Part shown: positions 11,185 through 21,688 of the stretch, in pieces | How the letters are laid out: every line of letters starts with the position of its first letter | How positions within the stretch are numbered: position 1 is the first letter of the stretch | Assembly (NCBI GenBank): GCA_024364735.1 | Contig: JAGFNQ010005392.1 | Span: 383,510-447,509 of the forward strand | Reading direction: 5' to 3' | DNA: 64,000 nt | Source of the DNA: Boesenbergia rotunda | Lineage: Eukaryota > Streptophyta > Magnoliopsida > Zingiberales > Zingiberaceae | Program-made: the position numbers and the translations under genes | Notes under the pieces: generated by a model | The model's input: the letters and a program-made list of their open reading frames with translations, nothing else | Database searches by the model: none | Told to the model about the DNA's origin: nothing

Positions 11185-12273
11185 TTAAGATTTAATTGAA
11201 TTATTAAGATTATAATGATTAATTAATAATTGTGGGTTTAAATTCATCATTTTCATTATTTCAAAAATTTCTTCTTCTTCTTTATCTTTCTTTTCAAGTT
11301 TTTCTAATAATTTTGATTTATTTGAGTTTTTGTAATTTTTATTGACTATGGCCTTTATCTTAGATAGTTCTATATCCTCCTCAAGATTAGATTTTTCAAT
11401 ATTCTCACAGTAGGTGGAGTAAAAGGGGCCACTAGTTAAATCTTTGTAATAACTTTCAGGATTTTCTATAATTATGTTATCATCTAGGAAAATTTTATTT
11501 GTATTATCCTCATGAATATTTTCAACAAAATCATCTTTATCCTTAAAATTTTCAATAATTTCAGGGATATCACTAGAATTATCCTTAAGGTTTTCAAATT
11601 TGAATTCAGAATTATCCTTAGGATTTTCGAATTTGAATTCCGGATTATCCTTAAGATTTTCGAATTTGAATTCAAAGTTATCCTTAGGATTAATTTTATC
11701 TGATTTAAAATTATCAGACTTAATATTATCAGTATTAATTTTATCAGGATAATTATCAGAATTGATTTCATTAGAATAATTGTCAGAATTAATTTTATCA
11801 GAATTAATTTTATCAGAATTAATTTTATCAAAATAATTATCAAAATTTATTTTAGATTTAATATCAGAATTAATTTTAGCAATTATTGAATTAGTATTAA
11901 TAATTAAATAGTTAATTTTGGATATTTTAATCATATCCGTATTTTCTAATTTTTCATGCAAAATATTTAATCTACTATACAGTAAATTTAATTTATCAGA
12001 ATAATTGACTGAATTATCTAAAGACAGTGCAAGAAATTGTAAAACTTTTGGATCGTAAATCTTACGTACCTTCGCCGGACACTTGTTTTTGTAGTGTCCG
12101 TACTTCTCGCATTTGAAGCATCGTACGTGATCTTTGTTTTTCCGGACCTCTGGCGTTGGTACCCCCTTTGCCGCCGGTGGTGTAGACCGAATCTTACGAG
12201 TAGGGCACTGATTTTTATAGTGCCCTCTCTCCCTGCACGTGAAACAAATAATATGCAATTTAAAATTAGACAT
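11185..12273 (-). CDS. Element B gag remnant with two zinc knuckles
   Basis: 362 codons. Two CCHC knuckles (Cys-X2-Cys-X4-His-X4-Cys) stand near residues 11-24 and 52-65. A long Asn/Asp/Ile/Lys-rich part follows, with short repeats of KINSD, KDNSEFKFEN and similar words (residues about 130-230). The C terminus is acidic and lysine-rich. The capsid domain normally found before the knuckles in SIRE gag (compare 24596-25351) is absent: only about 100 bases separate the ATG from the primer site. The frame is nevertheless fully open. It could bind RNA through the knuckles but could not by itself form a capsid. Confidence 0.7.
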   Translation of the reverse strand: MSNFKLHIICFTCRERGHYKNQCPTRKIRSTPPAAKGVPTPEVRKNKDHVRCFKCEKYGHYKNKCPAKVRKIYDPKVLQFLALSLDNSVNYSDKLNLLYSRLNILHEKLENTDMIKISKINYLIINTNSIIAKINSDIKSKINFDNYFDKINSDKINSDKINSDNYSNEINSDNYPDKINTDNIKSDNFKSDKINPKDNFEFKFENLKDNPEFKFENPKDNSEFKFENLKDNSSDIPEIIENFKDKDDFVENIHEDNTNKIFLDDNIIIENPESYYKDLTSGPFYSTYCENIEKSNLEEDIELSKIKAIVNKNYKNSNKSKLLEKLEKKDKEEEEIFEIMKMMNLNPQLLINHYNLNNSIKS

Positions 12274-12377
12274 AGAAAAAATGTACCTGATTCAACCCTG
12301 GGCTCCCCCTCAACTCCTGGCGTCGTTGCTCCGTTGGCGGTTAGTCTGGTGAACAGCGTCTCGGCTCTGATACCAAT
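12274..12377 (-). promoter_or_regulatory. Short leader and primer binding site of element B
   Basis: The minus-strand TGGTATCAGAGC at 12375-12364 matches initiator-Met tRNA and stands two bases from the LTR end at 12378. Confidence 0.9.
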
Positions 12378-14120
12378 TGTAGGATCGGTGCCGTCGATAG
12401 AGGGGGGGTGAATATCGACCGTGAAAATCTTTCGTGGAAATCTCGTAATACTTTCGTTCTAGACTCAGAGTATTAGTAGCGCAGCGGAAAATAAATAGAA
12501 CGAAAAGAAACCAGACAGTGACACAGCGGATTTTTACTTGGTTCTCGACCCCCCAGGGTCAGTACATCCAAGGCCTATGCACGGGAACGCCCGTCCACTA
12601 TTGGTCTCCTTTCCGGACTTTCCGGAGGCGGAGAAACCCGACTTACAGTGCAATTTTACAATCAAAATATAGAAAATAAAGTGCGGAATAAGTAAAAGCG
12701 AACCGAACAAAAATTCTGAAACTCGGCCGATTTGAACCTCCGAAGTGCCGCGCACTTCCTCCTGGAGCCTCCCGGTCATAGAGCCTCGTTTCTAGCATGT
12801 TGTCGTCGGTCAGAATGATCAGAATCGCTCTGGAATGTTGTGTCTGAAGCAGAGGGGTCGAAGCCTCTTATATAGGCCTCCTGGGGGCGCCCCGGACGCT
12901 GGGGGCGCCCCGGAAGACTCGGTCAAACCTTATCCTTGCGCCTACCTCACCGTAGGTGATAAGATCATTGACCAGGGCGCCCCCGTGAGGGCTTATCCTG
13001 TGTTCTGACTTCGAAACAGCAAAACAACTACGAATCCGGGCGCCCCGGACGCTCCGGGCGCCCCGGTTGACACCTGTTCTGCATGCTTCCGTTAACTGCC
13101 TGTTTAGTACTTCCTGGGGGCGCCCCCCTTGCTGGGGGCGCCCCCCTTGCTGGGGGCGCCCCCCTTAAGGCCTGCCAACCATGCTTTTTACCCTGCTTTG
13201 CCTCCGGTTCTTGATACCTGCAAGATACACAAACACAAAACATAGATACATATAATGTTAGCCTTAAGGACTTGGTTCGGACTTCGGATTTGCATGAAAC
13301 CCTAGGTCGAACTGGCACGAGTTCCTATCCCCGAGAACTCGCCCTTCACCTACTCCTTTCAGGAGACGGTTGCCACCCAGTCCTTCGGGTGGACTTTTAC
13401 TTAACTTCCGATACTCCCGGACCTCGAGACGCCCAAACCCTGACCCGTCTCTACTCCTGTCCTTGGTCATCGCTCAGCTAAGTTGCTCAGTCCCTCAGAC
13501 CAAGACTTCATTCCCTAGCAATCCTTCGCCAGGTGCCCAGCAGCCCTTCGCCAGGTCTTCTTTCCCTAGCAGTCCTTCGCTAGGTGCCTAGCAGCCCTTC
13601 GCTACGTCTTCTTTCCCTAGCAGTCCTTCGCCAGGTGCCTAGCAGCCCTTCGCTAGGTCTTCTATGCCTAGCATCCCTTCTCTAGGTGCCTAGCAGCCCT
13701 TCGCTAGGTCTTCTTTCCCTAGCAGTCCTTCGCTAGGTACCTAGCAGCCCTTCGCTAGGTCTTCTTTCCCTAGCAGTCTTTCGCCAAGTGCCTAGCAGCC
13801 CTTCGCTAGGTCTTAGCATCCCTTCGCTAGGTGCCTAGCAGCCCTTCGCTAGGTCTTGGGGATCCGATACCTAGCAGTCCTTCGCTAGGTGCCTAGCAGC
13901 CCTTCGCTAGGTCTTAGGGTTTCGATACCTAGCAGTCCTTCGCTAGCAGCCCTTCGCTAGGTTTTAGGGTTTCAATACCTAGGTTAACTAGGACATTTCT
14001 TCAACTTTGGTTACTTCTTTCTTACTCCCCTTTGTCTGTTCACTGTATCACTGACTTAAGTGTATTGTCAAACATTAAAACACTTAAAGAGGAATATCAT
14101 TGATGCAACTTGCACCAACA
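12378..14120 (-). repeat. 5' LTR of element B
   Basis: 1743 bases, TGTAGGATCGG to ACCAACA, nearly the same as 6673-8435. It contains the GC palindromes (12880-13165), a TATA-like box near 12866-12875 and the hairpin minisatellite (13511-13985). Differences from the other LTR are mainly loss or gain of repeat units, for example one minisatellite unit shortened near 13940. Confidence 0.9.
13511..13985. repeat. Hairpin minisatellite in U3 of element B (right LTR)
   Basis: Same 49-base units as at 7795-8300, with CCTAGC/GCTAGG arms. Confidence 0.9.
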
Positions 14121-14778
14121 GGTAACTCCCAAACCCCCTTCTTTATAACACATTAAGGAGGGTAAGTGAAGAGTCATGGTGTCTCTTCCTCTTCCCCTAA
14201 GCCTTAACCAAACTCCATTTCATTTCCTTATAGCACTCCCTTGCTAGGTGAATTGGTTAGAGCGTGCATGGTTGTACAAGAGGTCCAAGGTTCAAATCCT
14301 TGGTCTATGCACTAATTTTTATTTTATTTTTCTATTATTTTCCCCAAAATTCCAAAAATTCTCTAGAAATTCTCCCATAATTATGTTAATATTTCTCATT
14401 AAAACCCCTTTATATTTATATTAATTTTTACCTAAAATTTACCCATAATCATGGTACTAGAAAGCCCATATAAGGCCCATTAGTACTTAACTTCTCAATT
14501 TAAATAGGAAACCATGCTAAAACTCACCCATAATCATACTAATATTCCTAATTAAAATCCATTTATATTTATATTAAATTCTACCTAAAATTCTCCAATA
14601 ATTATGGTACTAAAAAGCCCATATAAGGCCCATTAGTACTTAGTTTTCTCAATTTAAATGAGAAAATATGGATTTCTAGGCCAAATTTTGTATTAATATT
14701 TCTAGATCCCTCGGAAAATTATCTAGACATGCTCAATATTTTTAAGAAAATATTAAGAGAATTTTCTGGGTCGTTACA
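14121..14778 (-). repeat. 5' LTR of Tekay-1, U3 side
   Basis: Continuation of 3828-6672 beyond element B, ending TTACA at 14778. A TATA-like word (minus TATAAAG, about 14141-14148) lies only about 20 bases from the B insertion, so B landed at or near the LTR transcription start and separates promoter from transcribed region. Confidence 0.85.
14244..14303 (+). promoter_or_regulatory. tRNA-Ile-like A box and B box in Tekay U3
   Basis: An A-box-like stretch (14244-14263, ending GAATTGGTTAGAGC) lies 25 bases before a B-box GGTTCAAATCC (14289-14299). The B box sits in a perfect T-arm: CCAAGG, 7-nt loop TTCAAAT, CCTTGG (14285-14303). Runs of five T follow at once. The pattern resembles plant tRNA-Ile, but no acceptor stem can be paired. 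It is on the plus strand, antisense to the element, upstream of the LTR TATA box. It may be a tRNA-derived insertion (SINE-like) fixed in the family. Confidence 0.6.
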
Positions 14779-17386
14779 ACACCAATGTGGAATTCTGGAA
14801 ACATTTGAACCCGGTTCATTTGATACATGCGAATCATGCTTAAAAGGCAAGATGACAAAATTACCCTTTTCCAAAAAAGGTAAACCAGTGGGAGAATTGC
14901 TTGGTCTAATACATACTGATGTATGTGGACCAATGTCAACTCTTGCACAAGGAGGCTATAGCTACTTCATTACCTTTATCGATGATCACTCACGATTCGG
15001 GTATGTGTTCTTAATGAAACACAAATCTGAAGCTTTTGAGAAATTCAAAGAGTTCAGAAGTGAAGTAGAGAAACAGCTTCATAAAAGTATTAAGATACTT
15101 CGATCCGATCGGGGTGGTGAATACTTAAGTCAAGAGTTTCAAGATTATCTTAGGGACAATGGGATATTGTCTCAATGGACTCCGCCATATACACTACAGC
15201 ATAATGGTATATCTGAGAGGCATAATCGAACCTTGATGGACATGGTTAGATCTATGATGAATCATGCAACTCTTCCAAAATCCTTTTGGGGCTATGCGCT
15301 TAAGACAGCTATTTACTTACTAAACAGAGTCCCGACCAAGGTAGTCTCTACTACTCCATATGAGACGTGAAATAGTAAGAAACCTCATTTATCTCACTTA
15401 AAGATATGGGGTTGTCCTGCTTATGTAAAGCAGACTGTATCAGACAAATTGGATGCTAAGTCTGATAAATGTCTATTTATTGGATACCCTAAGGAAACGA
15501 ATGGTTACCAATTCTATCATTCCTTGGAACAAAAGGTGTTTGTTTCAAGGCATGCTGTATTTCTAGAAAAAGAATTTCTTTTACAAGAAAATAGTGGGAG
15601 TAGCATTGAACTTGAAGAAGTTCAAGAAACTCCAATAGACATTACAGAGACACCTAGTTTAGACCCACAACCAATAACTCATAATGATGAGCTATCAGTT
15701 GAACCTAAAACAACACCACTTCTTCGTAGGTCTGATAGGACACGCAATATTCTAGAGAGATACGGATTTCTCATAAGTGAATCGAACGACGTGTTACTCA
15801 TTAACAATGACGAACCTATCAGTTATGAAGATGTTCTGAAAAATTCAGAAAGGGATAAATGGCTTAAAGCCATGAAGTCGGAAATGGATTCCATGTACAA
15901 AAATCAAGTATGGGACTTAGTTAACCCACCTAAAGGGATTAAGCCCATAGGGTGCAAGTGGGTTTTCAAGAAGAAAACAGACATGGAAGGTAATGTTGTT
16001 ACCTTTAAGGCTAGATTAGTGGCAAAAGGATATCGTCAAAAACAAGGAATTGATTATGACGAAACCTATTCGCCAGTAGCTATGCTTAAATCCATTCGGA
16101 TGCTCCTGGCCATAGCAGCTCATTATGATTATGAGATATGGCAAATGGATGAGAAAACAGCTTTCCTTAATGGAAACCTGCTTGAGGATGTATACATGAT
16201 ACAACCTGAAGGTTTCACATCGGTTAATAAAACCAAAGTATGCAAGCTTCGACGATCCATATATGGACTAAAGCAAGCATCCAGGAGCTGGAACATCCGT
16301 TTTGATGAGACAATCAAAGTGTTTGATTTCTCACAAAATCCTAACGAACCTTGTGTGTACAAGAAGGTTAGTCGGAGTGCAGTCGTATTCCTAGTGTAAT
16401 ATGTCAATGACATATTACTTATAGGAAACGATATATCAGTCTTACAGTCAGTTAAAATTTGGTTGTCCAAAACTTTCTCCATGAAAGACCTGGGAGAAGC
16501 AACCTATATCCTTGGGATTAGAATCTATAGAGATAGATCAAAACAGTTGCTTGGTCTTTCGCAGTCTACATATATAGACCGAGTGCTAGAAAGGTTTAGC
16601 ATGTCGGAATCCAAGAAAGGTTACCTTCCCATCAGGCATGGGATCAACCTTTCGAAATCTATGTGTCCGTGTACAGAAGACGAGAGGATTTGCATGAATA
16701 AGATTCCTTATGCATCCGCGATAGGATCTATCATGTATGTTATGTTATGTACTAGGCCTGATGTATCGTATGCTCTGAGCGTCACAAGCAGATACCAGTC
16801 TGATCCAGGAATGGATCATTGGGCGGCTATCAAGACAATCCTCAAGTACTTAAGAAACACTAAGGATGTGTTCCTAATATATAGAGAAGGTGATATGGTA
16901 ATACGTGGGTATACAGATGCCAGTTTCCAGACAGATAAGGATGACTCCAAATCTCAGTCCGGATACGTATTTATTTTGAATGGAGGCGCAATAAGTTGGA
17001 AGAGTACCAAGCAAGACACCGTAGCGGATTCTACCACGGAAGCGGAATATATTGTAGCTTCGGAAGCAGCAAAGGAAGCAGTCTGGATCAAGAAGTTTGT
17101 CTCAAAACTTGGTGTGGTTCCAACTATTGATGAAGCAATACCGGTTTACTGCGACAACAATGGAGCTATTGCACAAGAGAAGGAACCAAGGTCTCATCAG
17201 TGATCTAAACATGTGCTTCGCCGCTATCATCTGATCAGAGAGATTATAAGTAGGAATGATATACAAATTGAAAAAATTCCCAATGAAAGGAATTTAGCGG
17301 ATCCTTTAACTAAGGCCTTACCTCAAAGCAAGTTTGAGGGTCATGTTAGAGCCTGTGGTATTGGGTACCGTAGCGATTGGCATTAG
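14779..17386 (+). pseudogene. Angela pol: integrase, reverse transcriptase, RNase H
   Basis: One frame runs to the TAG at 17384-17386 but holds three nonsense codons: 15368-15370 (TGA), 16397-16399 and 17201-17203. The gag-pre-integrase finger tail (CESCLKGKM) is followed by the integrase core with all three acidic residues: Asp in HTDVCGPM (about 14918), Asp in RSDRGGE (about 15107) and Glu in ISERHNRT (about 15215). RT spans about 15880-16480; the catalytic YVDD is changed to YVND, so RT would be dead even without the stops. RNase H follows, with TDASFQTDKDD and STTEAEY. In life this polyprotein copies and integrates the element. The changes seen are mostly consistent with C-to-T decay. Confidence 0.9.
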
Positions 17387-17389
17387 GCT

Positions 17390-17400
17390 AAGTGGGAGTT
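17390..17400 (+). promoter_or_regulatory. Polypurine tract of Angela element
   Basis: AAGTGGGAGTT directly before the LTR start TGTTAG at 17401. Confidence 0.8.
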
Positions 17401-19495
17401 TGTTAGTCATATGAGAGAAGTGTCCTAAGGCAATCGCCTTATGATTGTAATCATTTATTCTAATAAATGAATATTCACTATTTGAGTATACATGTTTGTG
17501 TATTTGATTGAGATTTTAAACTCATTTACTGAATGTCCGCAATACAATTCACTGCATGAGAGAATTTGTGATGAATTCACAACTAGTGATTATCTCTACA
17601 TGTGCAATTGTGAAGTATTGATATTGTCCTTAGTCGATGAATTGATAAATACGGACACTATCAATTCTGTTGAGACTAGCATGGGTTATTCTCTAATCAG
17701 CTGATTCTCACTGGCTGGTGACATTGAGATGTCCGGAGATAAACATGAATGCTAGTTAAGGGAACTAGTTCATTGGAGTGACTGACGGTAAAACTTCATA
17801 TGGTAGTCTCTATATAGATATGTCAGTGAAGTTTTTACTGCAGCTTAAGTGCGATGTTCCTTTGACCTGCTGTGTTCAAGTCATCTTGGTCATAGAGACT
17901 TATACTTTGACATCTTAAGCAAGCATCTCCAAGGAGGTGTGGACCCAGGATGATTGGGTATAAGCCGAAGTGCCCGAAGATGTTTGAACAGTCTACAAAG
18001 GATTCACCACTCCTTGCGAGGAGATGTATACCCGAGGCCTATCATCGGATTGTTACTCGAAGCCTCTGGCCAGAGCATGACATGTTCAGAGTATGAATCT
18101 CTTAAATACATGAGAGTAATTAGAATTCGTAGGACGAGAAAACATTACTTGGGCTAGGTGTAACGTAGTCAGCCTAGTGGGGGCTGACACACATAGACCA
18201 TGTCCTGAACCAAGTGGGTACAAGATGGTGAAGGGAATGGGGCAAGATTCATTATAGCTGCTGAAGGATTTCAGAATTGTTTCTGAGGTCAACCGTTGAT
18301 CTTTAGATTAAGTGGGGATCATGATGTACTACTTGGTGCCACTCATGATCGTTCTATAATTGATTAATTATAAACGGCCAACATAAATCGAAACCCTATT
18401 TAGTCACATGCACTACGAGTAATCCGAGGGATTTAAAACGAGTTGAAAATTGGATTTTCCAATCAAGAGAGATTAAGTTTGGTTGTGCCAAACAATAAGT
18501 CGAATCTGAATTTTTCAGAGACGCATCGGAAGCGTAAAATGGCTAAGTCTTTTGAAGACTTAATAGATGAATTAAATAAGTTTAATTCATTGGGGCTTGG
18601 CTTGGATGGGCCGGCCAAAGAGGGTCTCCATCCGCTTTGCTTGGCCGGCCACAACAAAGGGAGAGAACCAAGTTTTTGGTTCAATTTATAAAATAAATCA
18701 AGTGTGGTTTGTTTTATAAAATTATGGATGATATAAATTTTTATATAATAAACCAATGTTTGGTTTATTTTTCATGGAAATTAAAATGAACCATGGATTG
18801 GTTTATTTTATAAAATCAATCATGGATTGATTTACCATGATAAGGAAATTTATTCCATAGGAGAGAAGAGACTTGATTGATTTTTATCATGAATTAAAAT
18901 ATGATTTTAACCATGATATAAAATCAAACTTGGCATGATGGAATAAGTAATTCCATATTTGAGAGGCTTGATGGTTGAGAGGCCACTATATAAAGGACCC
19001 AAGGCAAGGTTTGGAAAATAATCGTAGAGATGAAGGCATAGGCTCTCTCCCTCTCTTTCTCTCCTTCTCTTCTCCCCTTCTTGCCGTGCGCCAACCAGCC
19101 CCAAGAAGGAGCACCAGCCGGCCATCCTTTTGTGGTTAGTCTCCTGACTTCTCTCTTGGTTTTTCTTGTCGCGTTCTCGGAGAATCTAGTAGTTCTCGAG
19201 AATACGAAACTCGTGGCTTTGCGAAGTCATCCCGAAGATACTCGGCGTCGACGCGAATAGAGGCGGAGCTTCCAAGGGACGCTTATGGTTGGATCTCGTC
19301 CCTTCCTTCGAGTTACGCAAGGTAATATGTAAATTAGTTTACGTTTCTGCAAAATTTCAAATATATGATCATGTCTACACAAGATAAAATTGCATGCTTA
19401 GATGTGTGGTTAAATGATTTAGAGAAATTATTTATGCTAAACCTTCCACTGCATGTAATTAATTTTGAAATTACGAACCTGCATCCATGTCAACA
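17401..19495 (+). repeat. 3' LTR of Angela element
   Basis: About 2.1 kb from TGTTAG to CAACA, ends complementary over four bases. TATA box TATATAAAG at about 18987-18995. The region downstream of it (19130-19350) resembles the usual R/U5 of this lineage. The 3' border is inferred from the terminal CAACA and the abrupt change to GC-rich Tat sequence; TGCAC (19496-19500) would be the duplicated target but the partner is outside the window. No gene inside. Confidence 0.75.
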
Positions 19496-20430
19496 TGCAC
19501 CCGGTCCCAACACCGGAGTCACCCTCTTCAGAGCTAGAAGTCCCCTCAGTCAAGACCCCCTCGGTCGGGACCTCCTTGAACTGCACCGGGGGGAAGGATT
19601 GCATAGAAGCCTCCAACGCCGCAATCAACTTCTTCTTGAGGCGATCATGCCTCATCCAGTGTTGAGTACGCAGCGCCTCCTTACCCTTCAAGGCCTCAAC
19701 TGGGTCGGGTGATGGGAAACTAGGAGCTGTGCTGGTCGGCGTCGGAGTTGTGATCGAAGGGAAATTAGAACATATAGGAACGGACGCCACTCCCTTGGAG
19801 GGTGGAGCAACTTCCTCGGGCACAGACGGAAGGATGGGGGAACTTGCGGAGTGCCGCTTTTTCCATTGAGGGCCCAAGCCCATGGGGAGCCACCGTTTCT
19901 GCCGACCGGTGGACAGAACTTCTAAAGGAGCAACAGGAGGGAAGGGCCCCTCTTTAACCCCTTTTGGACCAATAGCTCTCTAGGAAGAACCACCTCCGGG
20001 AAGAGGATCCACCACATGGTCAGCCTGGTGAGCTGGAGGCCATCGGCCCACGATCGACGGGGATGCAACAGTGGCTTCAACCTCCACGGGCGAAGCAATC
20101 TCTCGAGACGAGTCAGTAGTCCCCTCCAAGGACTCAGCAGGCACAGGAGGGGCATGAGGGACGGCCAGGGGAGAATTCAGCGCCTCCTTGTTGGCTTCCT
20201 CCCACTTGATGAACCGGCCAATCACCTTGGCGAACATGGTTTCCTCTGCAATAGCCAGACAGAGGGAACATCAGTCAGAACTAACAGGCATTGAAGGAAA
20301 AGATAAACATACCCAGGGAGGGGTTGATTCACGTCACTTTAGGGCTGAGGCCCGCCCAGTACATAAGCTCTTCACTCTGCACCAGCCTCGAGCCGCTGAA
20401 TTCCATATATGAGAGTATCTCCTTAGCACA
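19496..20430 (-). pseudogene. Tat antisense ORF, C-terminal part
   Basis: Two open stretches, 19980-20237 and 19496-19883, encode Pro/Ser/Thr/Glu-rich low-complexity protein. The first starts with FAKVIGRFIKWEEANKEAL, probably helical. They follow the domain at 20431-20726 in the right order, but stops or a possible intron (20238-20430) separate them. No catalytic motif is seen. Low-complexity tails of this type are usual for the antisense ORF of Tat elements. The end is lost at the Angela border. Confidence 0.5.
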
Positions 20431-20726
20431 CTAGTACACCGGGCTGTGGAGAAAGTTCCCTAGAATAGGAGGAGCCAGCAAATCCTCTATCCAACATAAG
20501 GGACTGAAAGGTACTGATGACAGTCGAATAAAGAAGAATTTCTCCTTCCATCCTTTATGCGAGGAAGGGAACCCTCCTAAAAACCTATGGCTCGGTCGGG
20601 CTACGAAACTAAAGACCCCACTAGACCCTATCGGGACGAAGAAAGAATGAAAGAGATGAGGGGTCAGAGGGAGATCAAAAAGTTTGAAAATGATATACGC
20701 CCCTCCCATCTGGGCGAAGGCATTGG
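20431..20726 (-). pseudogene. Tat antisense ORF, second half of 'gypsy-type transposon' domain
   Basis: It encodes AYIIFKLFDLPLTPHLFHSFF, then a part with SSHKGWKEKFFFI, which matches my memory of Pfam PF04195 (Transposase_28, a name of historical origin; no transposase activity is known). It directly continues the N-terminal part at 26389-26650 once element C and one target copy are left out: the frame is kept. A stop occurs near 20431. Function unknown; the ORF is antisense to the retroelement. Confidence 0.65.
20722..20726. other. Target site duplication of element C, left copy
   Basis: ATTGG, identical to 26384-26388. Confidence 0.9.
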
Positions 20727-21688
20727 TGTTAGATCGATCTGGTTGCTAGAGGGGGGTGAATAGTCATTTTTCGAACTCTTTCTTCCTACACAGTTAGTTG
20801 CACAAGAGAAATATACAATAAATCAAAAACTAACAATGTAAACAATGCTAACAAGAAAGATTTACTTGGTATCCACCACTAAGGGTGACTAATCCAAGAA
20901 TTCTTCAGTGGATCACTCCCCGAATAACCTCCGGCTAGCCCTTGTCGTTCCTTGTGGGTGGAGAAACCTCGCCACAGCACCTCGACAACACCTGAACACC
21001 AAAGGCTACTAATCTACTCTACCCAAGAAGATTTCGCCAAAAGTCCTAGCCCAAACCGAGTTTTCTTTAAATAGAACTCAAGCTGGAAACCCTCGCTGGC
21101 AATCGACTGATCGTAGGGCAGTCGTCCGCCCCCACTCAGATTCGACCGTTGACACCCCCAACGTTTGAATTCTGCCAGCTCACTAGCCGCTACCAGTCGA
21201 CTGCTCCCAGGGCAGTCGACTGGTCCCTTACTAAGCCTAGGGTTACACTCCCCGAGTACATTTCACTCCGCACTCGAACCCTCCCAACTTAGTTCCCGAG
21301 TACAACGACTCACACTAGGACCCTCACAACCTGGTCGACTCTTCACCAGCAGCCTCGACTGTTGCCTTCACACCCTCTTCATCTTCAGCCCTCATCCCTC
21401 AGATGCGCACACAAGCCTCCAGCTTGCCTCCATGTCATCCTTCACATAGCCTCGAAGTCTGCATCCCTCGGCTCATCGTCCCTGCTATCCACGGTCCATC
21501 GGATGCGCACGCAAGCCTCCAGCTTGCCTCCATGCCATCCTTCACCTGAAGACATCAACCAAGTCCATGTGTACCTGTACACCTGCTCACTCATATACAC
21601 ATATTAGTCCAACAACAAACCCTAACTTAAACCCTTTGCCCCAAACATCAAAACACATGGTCACTCTGAACCACAGATTGCCTTAACA
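20727..21688 (-). repeat. 3' LTR of element C
   Basis: 962 bases ending TTAACA. TATA-like word (plus CTTTAAATA, 21065-21073). Upstream of it on the minus strand lie CAGTCGACTG palindromes (about 21100-21224) and two copies of a repeat with a GCAAGC-TGGAG-GCTTGC hairpin as read on the minus strand (21411-21427 and 21511-21527). Confidence 0.9.
21192..21224. repeat. Perfect 12-bp-arm hairpin in U3 of element C
   Basis: ACCAGTCGACTG (21192-21203), 9-nt loop, CAGTCGACTGGT (21213-21224). In the other LTR the left arm has decayed (about 25890). Confidence 0.95.

Larger units (their letters stand above)
6673..14120 (-). mobile_element. Element B: gag-only (TR-GAG-like) SIRE-related LTR retrotransposon
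   Basis: Two LTRs (6673-8435 and 12378-14120) start TGTAGGA and end ACCAACA and are very similar. A Met-tRNA primer site lies at 12364-12375 and a polypurine tract at 8436-8449, both giving minus orientation. The interior (8436-12377) encodes only a zinc-knuckle protein at 11185-12273. No protease, integrase or RT can be found. The polypurine context (on the minus strand, a run of A, then GGGGGAGATTG, then the LTR) is the one seen in SIRE/Maximus copia elements. A stem-loop shared with SIRE-2 (see 9010-10167) supports that origin. It sits inside the 5' LTR of Tekay-1. Confidence 0.88.
1..14778 (-). mobile_element. Tekay-1: Tekay/Del-type Gypsy element, truncated and split
   Basis: Minus-strand Ty3/Gypsy element. 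Its 3' LTR enters the window at the left edge and ends at 702, the interior is 703-3827, and the 5' LTR lies at 3828-6672 and 14121-14778, interrupted by element B. LTR ends read TGTAATGACCCG at one side and GCCCGC...TACA at the other, close to the Tekay copies at 40809-58555. The interior is only 3.1 kb: gag, protease, RT and the start of RNase H remain; the rest of RNase H, all integrase, the chromodomain and the polypurine tract are gone. The right end abuts copia integrase sequence at 14779. The other insertion edge lies outside the window, so a target duplication cannot be tested. Confidence 0.9.
14779..19495 (+). mobile_element. Angela/BARE-1-type copia element, 3' part
   Basis: Ty1/Copia element on the plus strand: integrase, RT, RNase H, polypurine tract and 3' LTR. 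The wording of the RT/RNase H region (WQMD..TAFLNGNL, GLKQASRSWN, DLGEA.YILGI, ADSTTEAEY) is that of the Angela/BARE lineage. Gag, protease and the 5' LTR lie to the left of the Tekay-1 insertion, outside the window. The right end at 19495 borders the Tat element. Confidence 0.9.

Noticed and set aside
18443..18691. Small ORFs in the Angela LTR (also 17492-17704, 19365-19712)
   Set aside because: They lie in LTR sequence, have no recognisable domain, and some cross the LTR border.
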